From Periweissella fabalis (lineage in GTDB: Bacteria; Bacillota; Bacilli; Lactobacillales; Lactobacillaceae), in assembly GCF_012396505.1 (NCBI RefSeq), contig NZ_JAAXPN010000009.1, forward strand, positions 1-64,000: DNA of 64,000 nucleotides. The letters run 5' to 3'. Below the pieces are notes generated by a model, which saw only the letters and a list, made by a program, of their open reading frames with translations, was not told the DNA's origin and did no database searches. Positions 1 through 8,913 of this stretch are shown piece by piece; the stretch's first letter is position 1; every line of letters starts with the position of its first letter. A program made the position numbers and the translations under genes.

Positions 1-1157
1 ACACAACGGTTACTGAAACAACACCAGAAGTGGAATCAGACACAACGGTTACTGAAACAACACCAGAAGTGGAATCAGACACAACGGTTACTGAAACAAC
101 ACCAGAAGTGGAATCAGACACAACGGTCACTGAAACAACACCAGAAGTGGAATCAGACACAACGGTCACTGAAACAACACTAGAAGTGGAATCAGACATG
201 CCAGTTACTGAACAGATAACTACTAGTGAAGAACAAGCTTACGATAAAGGCTTAGAAAAATCACGAAAATCTTTTGGTGAACGCTTAAATGCTTTCTTTG
301 CCAAGTTTCGTTCTGTTGATGAAGATTTCTTTGAAGATTTAGAAGATACTTTAATTCAAGCTGATGTTGGTTATCAGACTGCTATGCAAATCAGTGATGA
401 ACTACGCGATGAAGTTAAGTTAAAGAATGCTAAAAATAAAGAAACAATTCGCCAAGTAATTGTTGATAAGTTAATTGAAATTTATGAAGCTAGTGGTAAT
501 GGTGAAGATATTTCAATGCATTTTGCTTCAGAAGGTCCAACAATCATTTTATTTGTTGGGGTGAATGGAGTTGGTAAGACAACTACAATTGGTAAAATGG
601 CTAACCTTTATAAATCCGAAGGTAAAAAAGTGTTACTTGCCGCCGCAGATACTTTCCGTGCTGGTGCTACACAACAATTACAAGAATGGGGCCGTCGTGA
701 TGGAGTTGACGTTGTTTCAGGACCTGATCGTGTTGATCCGGCGTCAGTTGTATTTGATGCGGTTAAAAAAGCTAAGGCTGAAAGTTATGACGTCTTGTTT
801 GTTGATACGGCTGGACGATTGCAAAACAACGTTAACTTAATGCAAGAATTAGCTAAAATGAAGCGGATTATTAGTCGTGAAGTACCAACTGCCCCACACG
901 AAGTATTGATTGTACTTGATGGGACAACTGGACAGAATGCTTTGCAACAAGCTAAATTGTTTAAAGAATCTACCGATGTGACAGGGATTGTTTTAACTAA
1001 GCTAGATGGAACTGCCAAAGGTGGAATTATTTTAGCAATTCGCAATGAAATGCACTTGCCGGTTAAATGGGTCGGACTTGGTGAAAAGGCGACTGATTTA
1101 CGTACCTTTAGTCCTGACCAATTTGTTCAAGGCCTATTTAAGGGTTTAATTGATTAA
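1..1157 (+). CDS. ftsY: Signal recognition particle receptor FtsY (5' end outside window)
   Basis: FtsY is the GTPase receptor that docks SRP-ribosome complexes at the membrane. The frame is open to the left edge, so the true start lies upstream; the GTG at 30 is only an internal Val codon. The N-terminal part is an acidic, Thr-rich tandem repeat (unit [13 protein letters not shown]), followed by the helical N domain from about nt 240. The G domain carries the P-loop GVNGVGKT at 558-581, DTAGR at 804-818 and TKLDG at 996-1010, the standard SRP-GTPase set. ylxM starts 14 bp downstream. The repeat tract is unusual, because Gram-positive FtsY proteins commonly have a short acidic N-terminus. Identity is very secure from the NG domain; only the length of the N-terminus is unknown. 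Confidence 0.97.
   Translation, partial: TTVTETTPEVESDTTVTETTPEVESDTTVTETTPEVESDTTVTETTPEVESDTTVTETTLEVESDMPVTEQITTSEEQAYDKGLEKSRKSFGERLNAFFAKFRSVDEDFFEDLEDTLIQADVGYQTAMQISDELRDEVKLKNAKNKETIRQVIVDKLIEIYEASGNGEDISMHFASEGPTIILFVGVNGVGKTTTIGKMANLYKSEGKKVLLAAADTFRAGATQQLQEWGRRDGVDVVSGPDRVDPASVVFDAVKKAKAESYDVLFVDTAGRLQNNVNLMQELAKMKRIISREVPTAPHEVLIVLDGTTGQNALQQAKLFKESTDVTGIVLTKLDGTAKGGIILAIRNEMHLPVKWVGLGEKATDLRTFSPDQFVQGLFKGLID
3..224 (+). repeat. 39-bp coding tandem repeat in ftsY
   Basis: Direct repeats of 39 bp (13 codons) occur at 30-68, 69-107, 108-146 and 147-185, with a partial copy at 3-29 and a degenerate copy from 186. Copies 1 and 2 are identical, copy 3 has one change and copy 4 has two. 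The array runs off the window edge, so the copy number is a minimum. Confidence 0.95.
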
Positions 1158-1171
1158 AGTTGAGGCTAATA

Positions 1172-1513
1172 ATGGAAATTGAAAAGAATAATCGGGTTAA
1201 CTTGTTATTTGAGTTTTATCAACCGCTTTTAACAGTTAAACAAAATGAATATATGGAATTGTATTACGGTGATGATTATTCTTTAGGTGAAATTGCTGAA
1301 GAATTTACCGTTAGCAGACAAGCTGTTTATGATAATCTTAAACGGACTGAAAAGTTATTGGAAAGCTATGAAGATAAATTACACTTACTTAAGGATTTTG
1401 AGCGGCGTACGAATATATTAACGACGCTAAATCAATATATCGATAAACATTATCCCACTGACCAGCAATTAAGCCAACTTGTTGCACAAATTACAAAAAT
1501 TGATGAAGAATAA
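1172..1513 (+). CDS. ylxM: YlxM-like helix-turn-helix protein of the SRP operon
   Basis: A 113-aa protein with a sigma-70 region 4-like helix-turn-helix around residues 28-55 ([20 protein letters not shown]). In the YlxM family this small protein is encoded directly before ffh and is thought to act with SRP, though its role is poorly defined. I chose the ATG at 1172 because GAGG at 1162-1165 lies 6 bp upstream; a TTG at 1160 in the same frame lacks such a site. It sits between ftsY (14-bp gap) and ffh (14-bp gap), clearly one operon. Confidence 0.92.
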   Translation: MEIEKNNRVNLLFEFYQPLLTVKQNEYMELYYGDDYSLGEIAEEFTVSRQAVYDNLKRTEKLLESYEDKLHLLKDFERRTNILTTLNQYIDKHYPTDQQLSQLVAQITKIDEE

Positions 1514-1527
1514 ACGAGGTATAAAAA

Positions 1528-3003
1528 ATGGCTTTTGAAGGACTAACTGAACGTCTCCAAAAGGCAATTTCAGGTTTACGCCGTAAAGGTAAAGTAACTG
1601 ACGCTGACTTACGCGAAACAATGCGTGAAATTCGTTTAGCGTTACTTGAGGCCGATGTTAACTTTGAAGTTGTCAAAACTTTTATTAAAACTGTACGTGA
1701 TCGTGCTGCAGGGACCAATATTCTAGAAGGACTTAATCCAGCACAACAAATAGTTAAAATCGTTGATGAAGAATTAACTAAGATGATGGGTGAGGAAGCA
1801 GTCCCACTTAATAAGAGCCCAAAAGTTCCAACGGTCATTATGATGGCTGGGTTACAAGGGGCTGGTAAGACAACTACTGTTGGTAAATTAGCGTTAAAGC
1901 TTAAAAATGAACAAAAAGCGCGGCCATTATTGATTGCCGCCGATATTTACCGACCAGCGGCCATTGACCAATTAGCAAAACTTGGTCATGATATGGAGAT
2001 TCCGGTCTTTAGCATGGGGACTGATGTTAATCCACGTGAAATTGTTAAACAAGGGTTAGCACAAGCAGCTGAAAACAAAAATGATTATGTATTTATTGAT
2101 ACGGCTGGTCGCTTACAAATTGATGAATTATTAATGGATGAATTGGCGGACATCAAAACGATTGCTCAACCAGATGAAATCTTATTAGTAATTGATGCTA
2201 TGACCGGACAAAATGCTGTTCAAACGGCGCAAGGATTCGACCAACGCTTAGATGTTAGTGGGGTCGTTCTTACAAAATTAGATGGTGATACCCGTGGTGG
2301 AGCGGCCCTTTCAATTCGGGCCGTCACTGGTAAGCCAATCAAATTTGTTGGTCAAGGTGAAAAAATGACTGATTTGGATGTCTTCTATCCAGATCGGATG
2401 AGTTCACGAATCTTAGGCATGGGAGACATGTTAACGCTGATTGAAAAAGCACAACGTGACTTTGATGAGAAGCAAGCCGAAGAACAAATGCAAAAGATGA
2501 AGGAAAACACTTTTGATTTTAATGACTTTATTGAACAATTAAACCAAGTTCAAAATATGGGACCATTGGAAGATATCATGAAGATGATTCCTGGAATGGC
2601 TAACAATCCAGCGCTTAAGAATATGAACGTTGATCCCAAAGATTTAGAACACATTAAAGCAATTGTCTTTTCGATGACTCCTGCTGAACGTGAAAATCCC
2701 GATTTATTAAATCCAAGTCGTCGTCGTCGTTTGGCGGCTGGATCAGGGCGCCCAGTGGTGGAAGTTAACCGGATGATTAAACAATTCATGGAAATGAAAA
2801 AGATGATGAGTGGCTTAATGAATGGTAAAATGTCACCACAAATGCAAAATATGATGAATATGATGGGTCAAGGTGGTGGAATGCCCGGAATGCCTAATAT
2901 TCCAGGTATGGGCGGCCTTGGTGGGAAAGTTGCTAATGGCTTAGGTAATTTGGCTATGAAACAAATGGCTCGTAAACTTAAAAAAGCCAAAAAACGTCGG
3001 TAA
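1528..3003 (+). CDS. ffh: Signal recognition particle protein Ffh
   Basis: The 491-aa SRP54 GTPase that binds 4.5S/scRNA and signal sequences. The N domain is followed by the G domain, with P-loop GLQGAGKTTT near residue 108, DTAGR near 190 and TKLDGD near 248. The C-terminal M domain is rich in methionine (runs such as MEMKKMMSGLMNGKMS) and ends in a Gly/Met-rich, basic tail. Length fits the family. The start ATG follows CGAGG. The gene ends at a long hairpin terminator, so here it is not transcriptionally joined to rpsP as it often is elsewhere; rpsP lies 4.8 kb away. Confidence 0.98.
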   Translation: MAFEGLTERLQKAISGLRRKGKVTDADLRETMREIRLALLEADVNFEVVKTFIKTVRDRAAGTNILEGLNPAQQIVKIVDEELTKMMGEEAVPLNKSPKVPTVIMMAGLQGAGKTTTVGKLALKLKNEQKARPLLIAADIYRPAAIDQLAKLGHDMEIPVFSMGTDVNPREIVKQGLAQAAENKNDYVFIDTAGRLQIDELLMDELADIKTIAQPDEILLVIDAMTGQNAVQTAQGFDQRLDVSGVVLTKLDGDTRGGAALSIRAVTGKPIKFVGQGEKMTDLDVFYPDRMSSRILGMGDMLTLIEKAQRDFDEKQAEEQMQKMKENTFDFNDFIEQLNQVQNMGPLEDIMKMIPGMANNPALKNMNVDPKDLEHIKAIVFSMTPAERENPDLLNPSRRRRLAAGSGRPVVEVNRMIKQFMEMKKMMSGLMNGKMSPQMQNMMNMMGQGGGMPGMPNIPGMGGLGGKVANGLGNLAMKQMARKLKKAKKRR

Positions 3004-3039
3004 TTTAGAAGTTAATTATAAATAACCTTTTGTATATGA

Positions 3040-3087
3040 AAATGCTTTCGTTTTTTTGAAATTTCAAAAAAATTGAAAGCATTTTTT
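3040..3087 (+). terminator. Terminator of the ftsY-ylxM-ffh operon
   Basis: Outer arms 3040-3049 and 3075-3084 (AAATGCTTTC/GAAAGCATTT) enclose an inner perfect palindrome at 3051-3072 made of T7GAAA/TTTCA7. The whole stretch can form an almost continuous long stem, followed by a T-run ending at 3087. Confidence 0.85.
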
Positions 3088-3089
3088 AT

Positions 3090-3349
3090 TTGCATGTGCT
3101 ATATACTAAATATTGTAAGGAAACGAGATAAAGATAATAGTCATCAAGATGGTAATTAGTAGGTGGGGGCCTACTAATTTAATTCGGGGGGATGGCCAAG
3201 AAGGCATCATTTTGAGATTATATTTACAATTATCCCTGTTAGTATCCTTTGTCATTTTCTTCTAACACATATAAGATACACTATAATAATTGCCAGGTTT
3301 GAGGGGGGCGAATAAAAAACGATTCAATTTTTTTGAATCTTTTTTTTAT
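3090..3349 (+). other. Non-coding leader or small-RNA candidate before the Mga-like gene
   Basis: The gap between ffh and the regulator is about 400 bp. A TATACT at 3102-3107 could be a -10 box. Downstream is a perfect 10-bp stem (3154-3163 with 3170-3179) whose loop is TGGGGG, then a second small stem GATGGCC/GGCATC, two G-tracts at 3186-3191 and 3303-3308, and a short terminator-like hairpin (GATTCAA/TTGAATC, 3321-3339) with a T-run to 3348. A 38-codon ORF at 3149-3265 exists but has no convincing ribosome binding site. This could be a terminated leader of the regulator mRNA or a separate RNA. Confidence 0.4.
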
Positions 3350-3410
3350 TTACTGGTATTATGTTAAATAGGTTTATCTAATTTTGCATAGTAAAAAGGG
3401 GGATGGGCGA

Positions 3411-4829
3411 ATGGACTTTCTTAGTATTCTACCTGAACAAGATCAGTTAAAGATTAAAATACTAGAGTTAGTACTGAGCTTAAGTAATGATGATGTTCGA
3501 AATGATGTAATTCGAGAGCACTTAGCAATTTCAAATTATAAATTTGAAGAGTCAATTAATGGTATTAATAATGATACCGAGATTATATTGCAGCAAAAAG
3601 CGTTAACCATTGAACAAAATTGGTTGGTCGTTGAACCATGTGTTTCACGGGCGCTTATCCAGCAATTACGTGCATATTATTTCAAATTTGCACCACTACA
3701 AATATTGATTGATAATACATTACATCAAAATCGTTATCCACGAGCACAAGAATTAGAAGTGAGTTTTGGTTGGAGTCGAACGTATTATTCTAAGCAAAAA
3801 AGGTTATTAAAAGATTTACAAATTGATCAATGGCATACTTACGCTGAAATTACGACACGTCAATTTATATTTTCGTTATATACATATTTTGGGTACAAAC
3901 TAACGATTGAGAATAATGTGGAGCAGTTGAAAATTCAAAAATTAGTAGCATTAACAACCAAAAGTCAATTAAGTCCTAATCAGCAGCAACAAGCTGAATT
4001 ATTGATGGCAATTATGTTAATCCGAATGTCAGTACCGACGCGTGAGATTATCACAACTAATTTATGGGTTAGCCCATCAGTAGGGCTAGTTAAACAATTT
4101 AGTGTTATCCTTGAATGCGATACGCAAAGGGCAACTATAGAAGCTCAATTATTGCTCCAAATATTATTCGAACAAGGGCTATTAGTCGATGAATTAATGA
4201 CAAGTTTACAAATTAAGGCTGATTATAATACTGAATTAGCAACCATTGTTGACATTATTACACATAATATGCAGTTGCTTTTACAGACTGGTTCACAAAC
4301 TAAGCAGCAAGAATTTGTGAAGAGTGCAACACAAATTATTTTTTCAGAACTTTATACGCAAGGATTTGCAGCTGAATTTGATATTACTCGAACACGTTAT
4401 TTTGAGGATATTTATCCAACGTTAAATCGGCTAGTAAATAAAGTTATTAAGGCCTTGTTGGAGCAACACGTTTTAACAGAACAATATCAAATTGATCGGA
4501 TATATTTTAAATTAATGTCATATATTTTAGTTTCTGATTTTGATATTAGCCAATTTGACCAAATTGAAGTATGTTTTGATTTTTCAGGTGGGCAATATGT
4601 CAATCAATTTATGATTGAAACATTTAAAACATATATTAATATTAATGTTGTTATAAGCACACATGTGACAAAAACAACAGATATCTATTTAGGTGATTAT
4701 TTTAATGATCAATTATTAATCGAACAATTGATCTGGGTGAAACCACCAACTGCAATGGATTGGGCAAAACTAGGTGATATGATTGCTCAAGCTAAAATAA
4801 GCAAGTATCGTCACGTCAAGGAGGAATAA
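3411..4829 (+). CDS. Mga-like transcriptional regulator
   Basis: A 472-aa protein with the layout of Mga/AtxA-type virulence regulators: N-terminal helix-turn-helix segments (about residues 1-60 and 95-130, including RAQELEVSFGWSRTYYSK), a helical PRD-like middle, and a C-terminal EIIB-like part (about 385-440, starting QIEVCFDFSGG). Such proteins activate nearby surface-protein genes and can be tuned by PTS phosphorylation. I chose the ATG at 3411, preceded by AGGGGG; an upstream in-frame start at 3384 has no site. Only one base separates its stop from the lectin gene, with AAGGAGG inside its own 3' end, so the two are co-transcribed and the surface protein is the likely target. Family assignment rests on architecture. 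Confidence 0.75.
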   Translation: MDFLSILPEQDQLKIKILELVLSLSNDDVRNDVIREHLAISNYKFEESINGINNDTEIILQQKALTIEQNWLVVEPCVSRALIQQLRAYYFKFAPLQILIDNTLHQNRYPRAQELEVSFGWSRTYYSKQKRLLKDLQIDQWHTYAEITTRQFIFSLYTYFGYKLTIENNVEQLKIQKLVALTTKSQLSPNQQQQAELLMAIMLIRMSVPTREIITTNLWVSPSVGLVKQFSVILECDTQRATIEAQLLLQILFEQGLLVDELMTSLQIKADYNTELATIVDIITHNMQLLLQTGSQTKQQEFVKSATQIIFSELYTQGFAAEFDITRTRYFEDIYPTLNRLVNKVIKALLEQHVLTEQYQIDRIYFKLMSYILVSDFDISQFDQIEVCFDFSGGQYVNQFMIETFKTYININVVISTHVTKTTDIYLGDYFNDQLLIEQLIWVKPPTAMDWAKLGDMIAQAKISKYRHVKEE

Positions 4830-4830
4830 T

Positions 4831-7629
4831 ATGGCCCGGTACAGTAAAGTAAGTCATTTGTTGATTTCTACCGCGTTAATGAGTTTGGCTGTGCAAGGTT
4901 ATATGATACTAGCACCATTACATCTTCAAGCAGATGTATCTCAAACGACGATTAATAATAACGTCACCAATGATGTGACACAAGTCACAGCCAGTGAATT
5001 TTCAAAGTATTTTAAGTTAAATAAAGATACTATGCTAGCTGGTGAAAGTAATAATGGCAATCAACTTATTACTTTGACATCTAATCAACGAGACCAGGTT
5101 GGTAATTTTACTTTAAAAAAAAAGATTGACATGCATAAAAGTTTTAAATTGAGTGGTCAATTAAATCTTGGTAATAAGTCAATGGATGCTGGTGGTGCTG
5201 ATGGGGTTAGTATTGTTTTTCATCCTGGCAAAATTGACCAAATTGGTCAAGGTGGGGCTGCCACAGGATTTGGTGGTATTCCAGGTGCGTTTGGGTTCAA
5301 GTGGGATACATATCATAATCCCAATGATCCCGATGAGTTTGCCAATAATCAAGCATACGCTGCCTTTGTACGTAATGATGTACAAAATAGCCCGGAAGTA
5401 GATCTTAAAACTGCACAAAAAATCGCGAATCCTGTAAATAATAATTTTATTCCAGTAGAAGTTCAATATGACGGTAATTCGCATGTAATGACAATTCAAT
5501 ATGGGGAGCAGACTTTTACTAAAAATCTCACGGAATGGATTGGCAATAATCAAGCAATGGCTTTGGCGATGACTGCCTCAACTGGAGCTAATTTTAATTT
5601 GCAACAATTCAAATTTCAATCATTTGATTACACATCAGTAATTCAAAAAAGTAATCTCAAAATTGAATATCAAGATGAAAATGGACATGAAATACGTCCT
5701 AGTACAACAATGATAGGGCCTGTTAATAGTCCTTTTGTAATTCAGCCGCTTAGTATTTATGGCTATCAATATCGTACCAGTAGTAATCAACTGCATGGTA
5801 AGTTTGCAGAAGCAGATCAAACCATTGTGCTGACTTATCAACAAATCCCTACCGGCTCGATGACGGTCCATTTTGTTGATCAAAATGGGCATCAACTTGC
5901 GCCAGATAAAACGGTCACTGGTTTAGCTGGTGATGCGTTTAACTTAGACATACCAACGGTAAATGGCTATACACCTAACACTAAAAATAATACAATTACA
6001 GGCTATTTACGTGCTGGAGCTAATGAACAAACATTAACATTTGAACCCATTACAACTCATATGAATATCATTTATCAAGATGAAAATGGGTAACAACTCC
6101 AAGCACCAACGATACTTACAGGCACGTATTTAACGCCGTATAGCATTGTACCGTCAACGATTGCTAACTATCAATATATAAATAGTAATATACCTTTATC
6201 AGGGAGCTTTGGGATAACAAACAAAACAATTGTATTAACCTATACGCGTATTCCGGCTGAGTCAATAATTCATTTTAAGACAGCCAATGGTAAAATGTTA
6301 GCACCAGATATCGTGCTAACAGGCTTTATTGGTGATAGTTATCAGGCAGACATGCCTAAAATAACAGGTTATACGCCAGTACTGGCTAACTCAGTTATTA
6401 CAGGCTTATTTAAGTTACCAAAAGAAGAGCAAACGGTTGTCTATCAACCAATAACTACAGATATAAATATTAATTACCTTGATCAAAATGGACAACAACT
6501 GGCACCCAAAAAAGTGATAAGTGGTGAATTTGGTACCACTTATCAGTTACAACCAATTATATTACCGGGCTATGAATATATTGCTAATTCTGCTAATTTA
6601 ACTGGTAATTTTGAGGCAAATACTACAAATATATCACTTAGTTACCAAAGACTTATCGGCCATGTTGAGGTCGTGTTCTTGACTAATCATCATCATCCAC
6701 TATTACCAAGAAAAGTCGTAAGCGGATACTTTGGTGATAATTATCGAATTGAAATACCTAACGTCAAGGGATTTACTAGCAATATTAAAGCTCTTACAGG
6801 TACGTTTGATGATAAAACACGACAAATAATTGTGACATATACACCAATACCTATTAAGCCAGTTACAGTTAATTTGCACATTATTAATCAACAAAATGAC
6901 CAGGTTGTGCGAATAATTACACTACAAGGTAAAGTCGGTGAACGAATCATGTTTAACAAAGCATTTTATATGAAACTTTTGGCCCAATATGGACTTAAAC
7001 CTGTAGATTTACAAACATGGCCTAAAGTATTTGTAATTAATAATGATACACCGGCTGAATCAGTACTTTCATTTATGGTAGTTCCTGTAGACAAGCAAAT
7101 ACCGATGCCAACTGACATAATAAATAAGGGACAAACACTAGCTGATAGTGAGCGAAGTAACAAGGCTATCTTACAAAAAAATTACACAGATAAAGATGTT
7201 GTTTCGTTTGATGTAAATAACTTAATTCAAAGTATGATCCCCACTACTGACCAACAAGTAGATGCTGTAAATACAAAACAGCATTCTAAAGTTAAGGCAT
7301 TCTTGAATGACGTCAAACCAAGTACAAATCAAACAAAAGGTTACACACCATCTACACAAGCATATCAACGAAAGCAAGTTAACAATAAGCAAAAAGCTAA
7401 AGAAGCACGATTTATAATTATAAAAAAAATAATTAAAGAAATTCGTAGTAAAATAGGTTTTAGTAAATCTGATCAAGCCGTTAAAAAAATGCCGGTAAAT
7501 AGTCCAAGTCCTAGTGCGATTTTGACCAAAATAGAAACTCCTAATGGCGGTGGTAGCGGCAATGGTCAGAGTACCATAGGGGCAATTATGGGTGCTTTGG
7601 CAACCTCAACATCCTTTGGAGCTCGGTGA
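4831..7629 (+). pseudogene. Secreted L-type lectin/MucBP surface protein interrupted by one in-frame TAA
   Basis: One reading frame of 933 codons is broken only by TAA at 6091-6093. The N-terminus has a signal peptide (hydrophobic to about residue 35, likely cut after LQA). An L-type lectin-like domain follows at about 75-270 (GADGVSIVFHPG and GAFGFKWDTYHNP). Then come six MucBP-type repeats in two alternating forms, for example at 5650-5850, 5857-6050, 6058-6250, 6250-6460, 6462-6650 and 6658-6850, and a divergent last domain. The stop falls where sister repeats have CAA or CAT (NGQQLAP, NGHQLAP), so a CAA-to-TAA change is most likely. No other stop follows for 511 codons. The tail is basic, then Gly-rich, then weakly hydrophobic and ends in Arg, with no LPxTG. 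The first 420 aa alone would be a secreted lectin without an anchor. Recent nonsense mutation, readthrough, or assembly error are all possible. Confidence 0.85.
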
Positions 7630-7674
7630 ATTTGATGAGATAACTTTGGTTTAGAAATAAATTAATAAAAAAAT

Positions 7675-7708
7675 GACACGTGTAAAGTAAAAAAGCTTTA
7701 CACGTGTC
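7675..7708 (+). terminator. 13-bp perfect hairpin terminator after the lectin gene
   Basis: GACACGTGTAAAG at 7675-7687 pairs exactly with 7696-7708. The downstream strand is only moderately T-rich (GATTTATTT), while the reverse strand has a better T-run, so termination may be bidirectional. The right arm contains the -35 box of rpsP. Confidence 0.8.
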
Positions 7709-7725
7709 GATTTATTTGGTATATT
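7697..7725 (+). promoter_or_regulatory. rpsP promoter
   Basis: TTTACA at 7697-7702 and TATATT at 7720-7725 are separated by 17 bp. The -35 box lies inside the right arm of the preceding terminator hairpin. AGGAGG at 7746-7751 then sets the rpsP start. Confidence 0.7.
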
Positions 7726-7761
7726 ATTACTCGTAGATAAATTACAGGAGGAAATTATATT

Positions 7762-8034
7762 ATGGCAGTTAAGATTCGTCTTAAACGTATGGGTTCTAAA
7801 AAGCGCCCATTTTACCGTGTCGTTGTTGCTGACTCACGTTCACCACGTGATGGTCGCTTCATCGAAACTGTTGGTACTTACAACCCATTGGTTGAACCAG
7901 CAGAAGTTAAGTTGGAAGAAGAAAGCATCATGAACTGGTTGAACAACGGTGCTCAACCTTCAGATACTGTAAAGAACCTTCTTTCAAAAGCTGGCATCAT
8001 GAAGAAATTCCACGATGCTAAGTTTACTAAGTAA
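7762..8034 (+). CDS. rpsP: 30S ribosomal protein S16
   Basis: The 90-aa S16 protein binds 16S rRNA in the small-subunit body. It opens with [35 protein letters not shown]-type family sequence and has the usual length. AGGAGG lies 10 bp before the ATG. Codon choice is visibly more biased and GC-richer than in the neighbours, as expected for ribosomal genes. It is monocistronic here, with its own promoter and terminator, although in many Firmicutes it sits between ffh and the KH-domain gene, which here is 39.8 kb further on. Confidence 0.98.
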   Translation: MAVKIRLKRMGSKKRPFYRVVVADSRSPRDGRFIETVGTYNPLVEPAEVKLEEESIMNWLNNGAQPSDTVKNLLSKAGIMKKFHDAKFTK

Positions 8035-8093
8035 TTTAAGCCCATTCGATGGATTAATTAAGTTAAGTTTACTTGACTTTAATTACTGATAAA

Positions 8094-8125
8094 AAGCCTT
8101 AATTCCTAGGAATTAAGGCTTTTTT
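8094..8125 (+). terminator. rpsP terminator
   Basis: A 28-bp palindrome (8094-8121, centred on CCTAGG, arms AAGCCTTAATTCC...) followed by a T-run to 8125. Confidence 0.9.
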
Positions 8126-8279
8126 GTTAGTAATATAATTTTCAAAAAAATAGCTCACTTTTTAATAATATTACTTATAAATGTTGCATGATTGTAATCA
8201 AATCGTTATCTTGATTTAGTACTATATAATATATTATAAAAATAAATAAAAATTTAACTATTTAAAGGAAGATTATAAA

Positions 8280-8744
8280 ATGAAAAAACTACGAACATTA
8301 TTTTTAACTACCGCTATTATTCTTGGTATTAGTGCCACAACCATTGCCACAACCCAAGTAACTGCTAGTGCCAATCACGTAAGTAATACGCAAAATAAGT
8401 ATGCAAATGTAGCTAACTATGCACGTCGTTCTGTCGGTACCCGCTATGTATGGGGTGGAACGACACCACGTGGCTTTGATTGTTCTGGTTTTGTTCAATA
8501 TGTCTTCCGAATGGCCGCAGGTAAAAATTTACCACGAACTGCACAACAACAATCTCTAGTTGTTCGGCCAATCAATGTTCGTGATGCTAAAGCTGGTGAT
8601 CTTTTATTTTGGGGAAGTCGTGGCCGTTCTTATCACGTAGCGATTTCTTTAGGTAATGGTAATTTTATTAATGCTGTTAATCCACGTGTTGGGGTCAATA
8701 TTAATCATATGGGTGCACCAACTTTTGCAGGGCGTTTAAACTAA
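8280..8744 (+). CDS. Secreted NlpC/P60 peptidoglycan hydrolase
   Basis: A 154-aa exported cysteine peptidase expected to cut peptidoglycan stem peptides. The signal peptide is residues 1 to about 31 (MKKLRTLFLTTAIILG..., cleavage near TASA). Nearly all the rest is one NlpC/P60 domain: catalytic Cys68 in RGFDCSGF, His119 in SYHVAIS, and Asn131 in the third polar position after NGNFI. There is no LysM, SH3 or other wall-binding domain, so this is a minimal secreted enzyme. AAAGGAAG precedes the ATG. It stands alone between two terminators, just upstream of the purine operon. Substrate bond is not predictable from sequence. Confidence 0.9.
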   Translation: MKKLRTLFLTTAIILGISATTIATTQVTASANHVSNTQNKYANVANYARRSVGTRYVWGGTTPRGFDCSGFVQYVFRMAAGKNLPRTAQQQSLVVRPINVRDAKAGDLLFWGSRGRSYHVAISLGNGNFINAVNPRVGVNINHMGAPTFAGRLN

Positions 8745-8768
8745 AAATTATTAAATTATAAATATTAA

Positions 8769-8804
8769 AAAAGGCTAATCTTTCATCTAAGATTAGCCTT
8801 TTTT
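8769..8804 (+). terminator. Terminator of the NlpC/P60 gene
   Basis: AAGGCTAATCTT (8771-8782) pairs with AAGATTAGCCTT (8789-8800), loop of 6 nt, T-run to 8804; flanking A-run makes it bidirectional. Confidence 0.9.
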
Positions 8805-8820
8805 CGTGCTTTTTTGCAAT

Positions 8821-8836
8821 AAACACGAACTATAAA
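8821..8836 (+). promoter_or_regulatory. PurBox-like site 1
   Basis: AAACACGAACTATAAA shares the GAAC core of the PurR PurBox known from Bacillus and Lactococcus (consensus AWWWCCGAACWWT, from memory) but has CAC where CC is usual. It lies 22 bp upstream of the purE -35 box. Confidence 0.6.
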
Positions 8837-8858
8837 TAGATAAAATACAATAAATGTA

Positions 8859-8887
8859 TTGATTTAGTCTCTTTTTTTGGTTATTAT
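8859..8887 (+). promoter_or_regulatory. purE operon promoter
   Basis: TTGATT (8859-8864) and TATTAT (8882-8887), 17-bp spacer. It lies between two PurBox-like direct repeats. Confidence 0.7.
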
Positions 8888-8913
8888 AGCTATATTAATT
8901 AGATGTTATAAAA

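Noticed and set aside
3-224. CRISPR-like regular repeats at the window start
   Set aside because: The 39-bp units are head-to-tail without spacers and in frame within ftsY.
3149-3265. 38-codon ORF with a hydrophobic C-terminus in the leader before the Mga-like gene
   Set aside because: No ribosome binding site at a usable distance, and it runs through the stem structures; kept only as a note.
3165-3402. Possible G-quadruplex from four G-tracts
   Set aside because: The tracts are separated by up to 110 bases, far too distant for a compact quadruplex.
6091-6099. Viral-type stop readthrough motif (stop followed by CARYYA)
   Set aside because: The sequence after TAA is CAACTC, one base off, and that motif is a eukaryotic signal; a plain nonsense mutation is simpler.
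6295-7629. Independent downstream gene starting at ATG 6295
   Set aside because: No ribosome binding site or signal peptide, and the start lies inside a MucBP repeat; it is the distal part of the interrupted gene.
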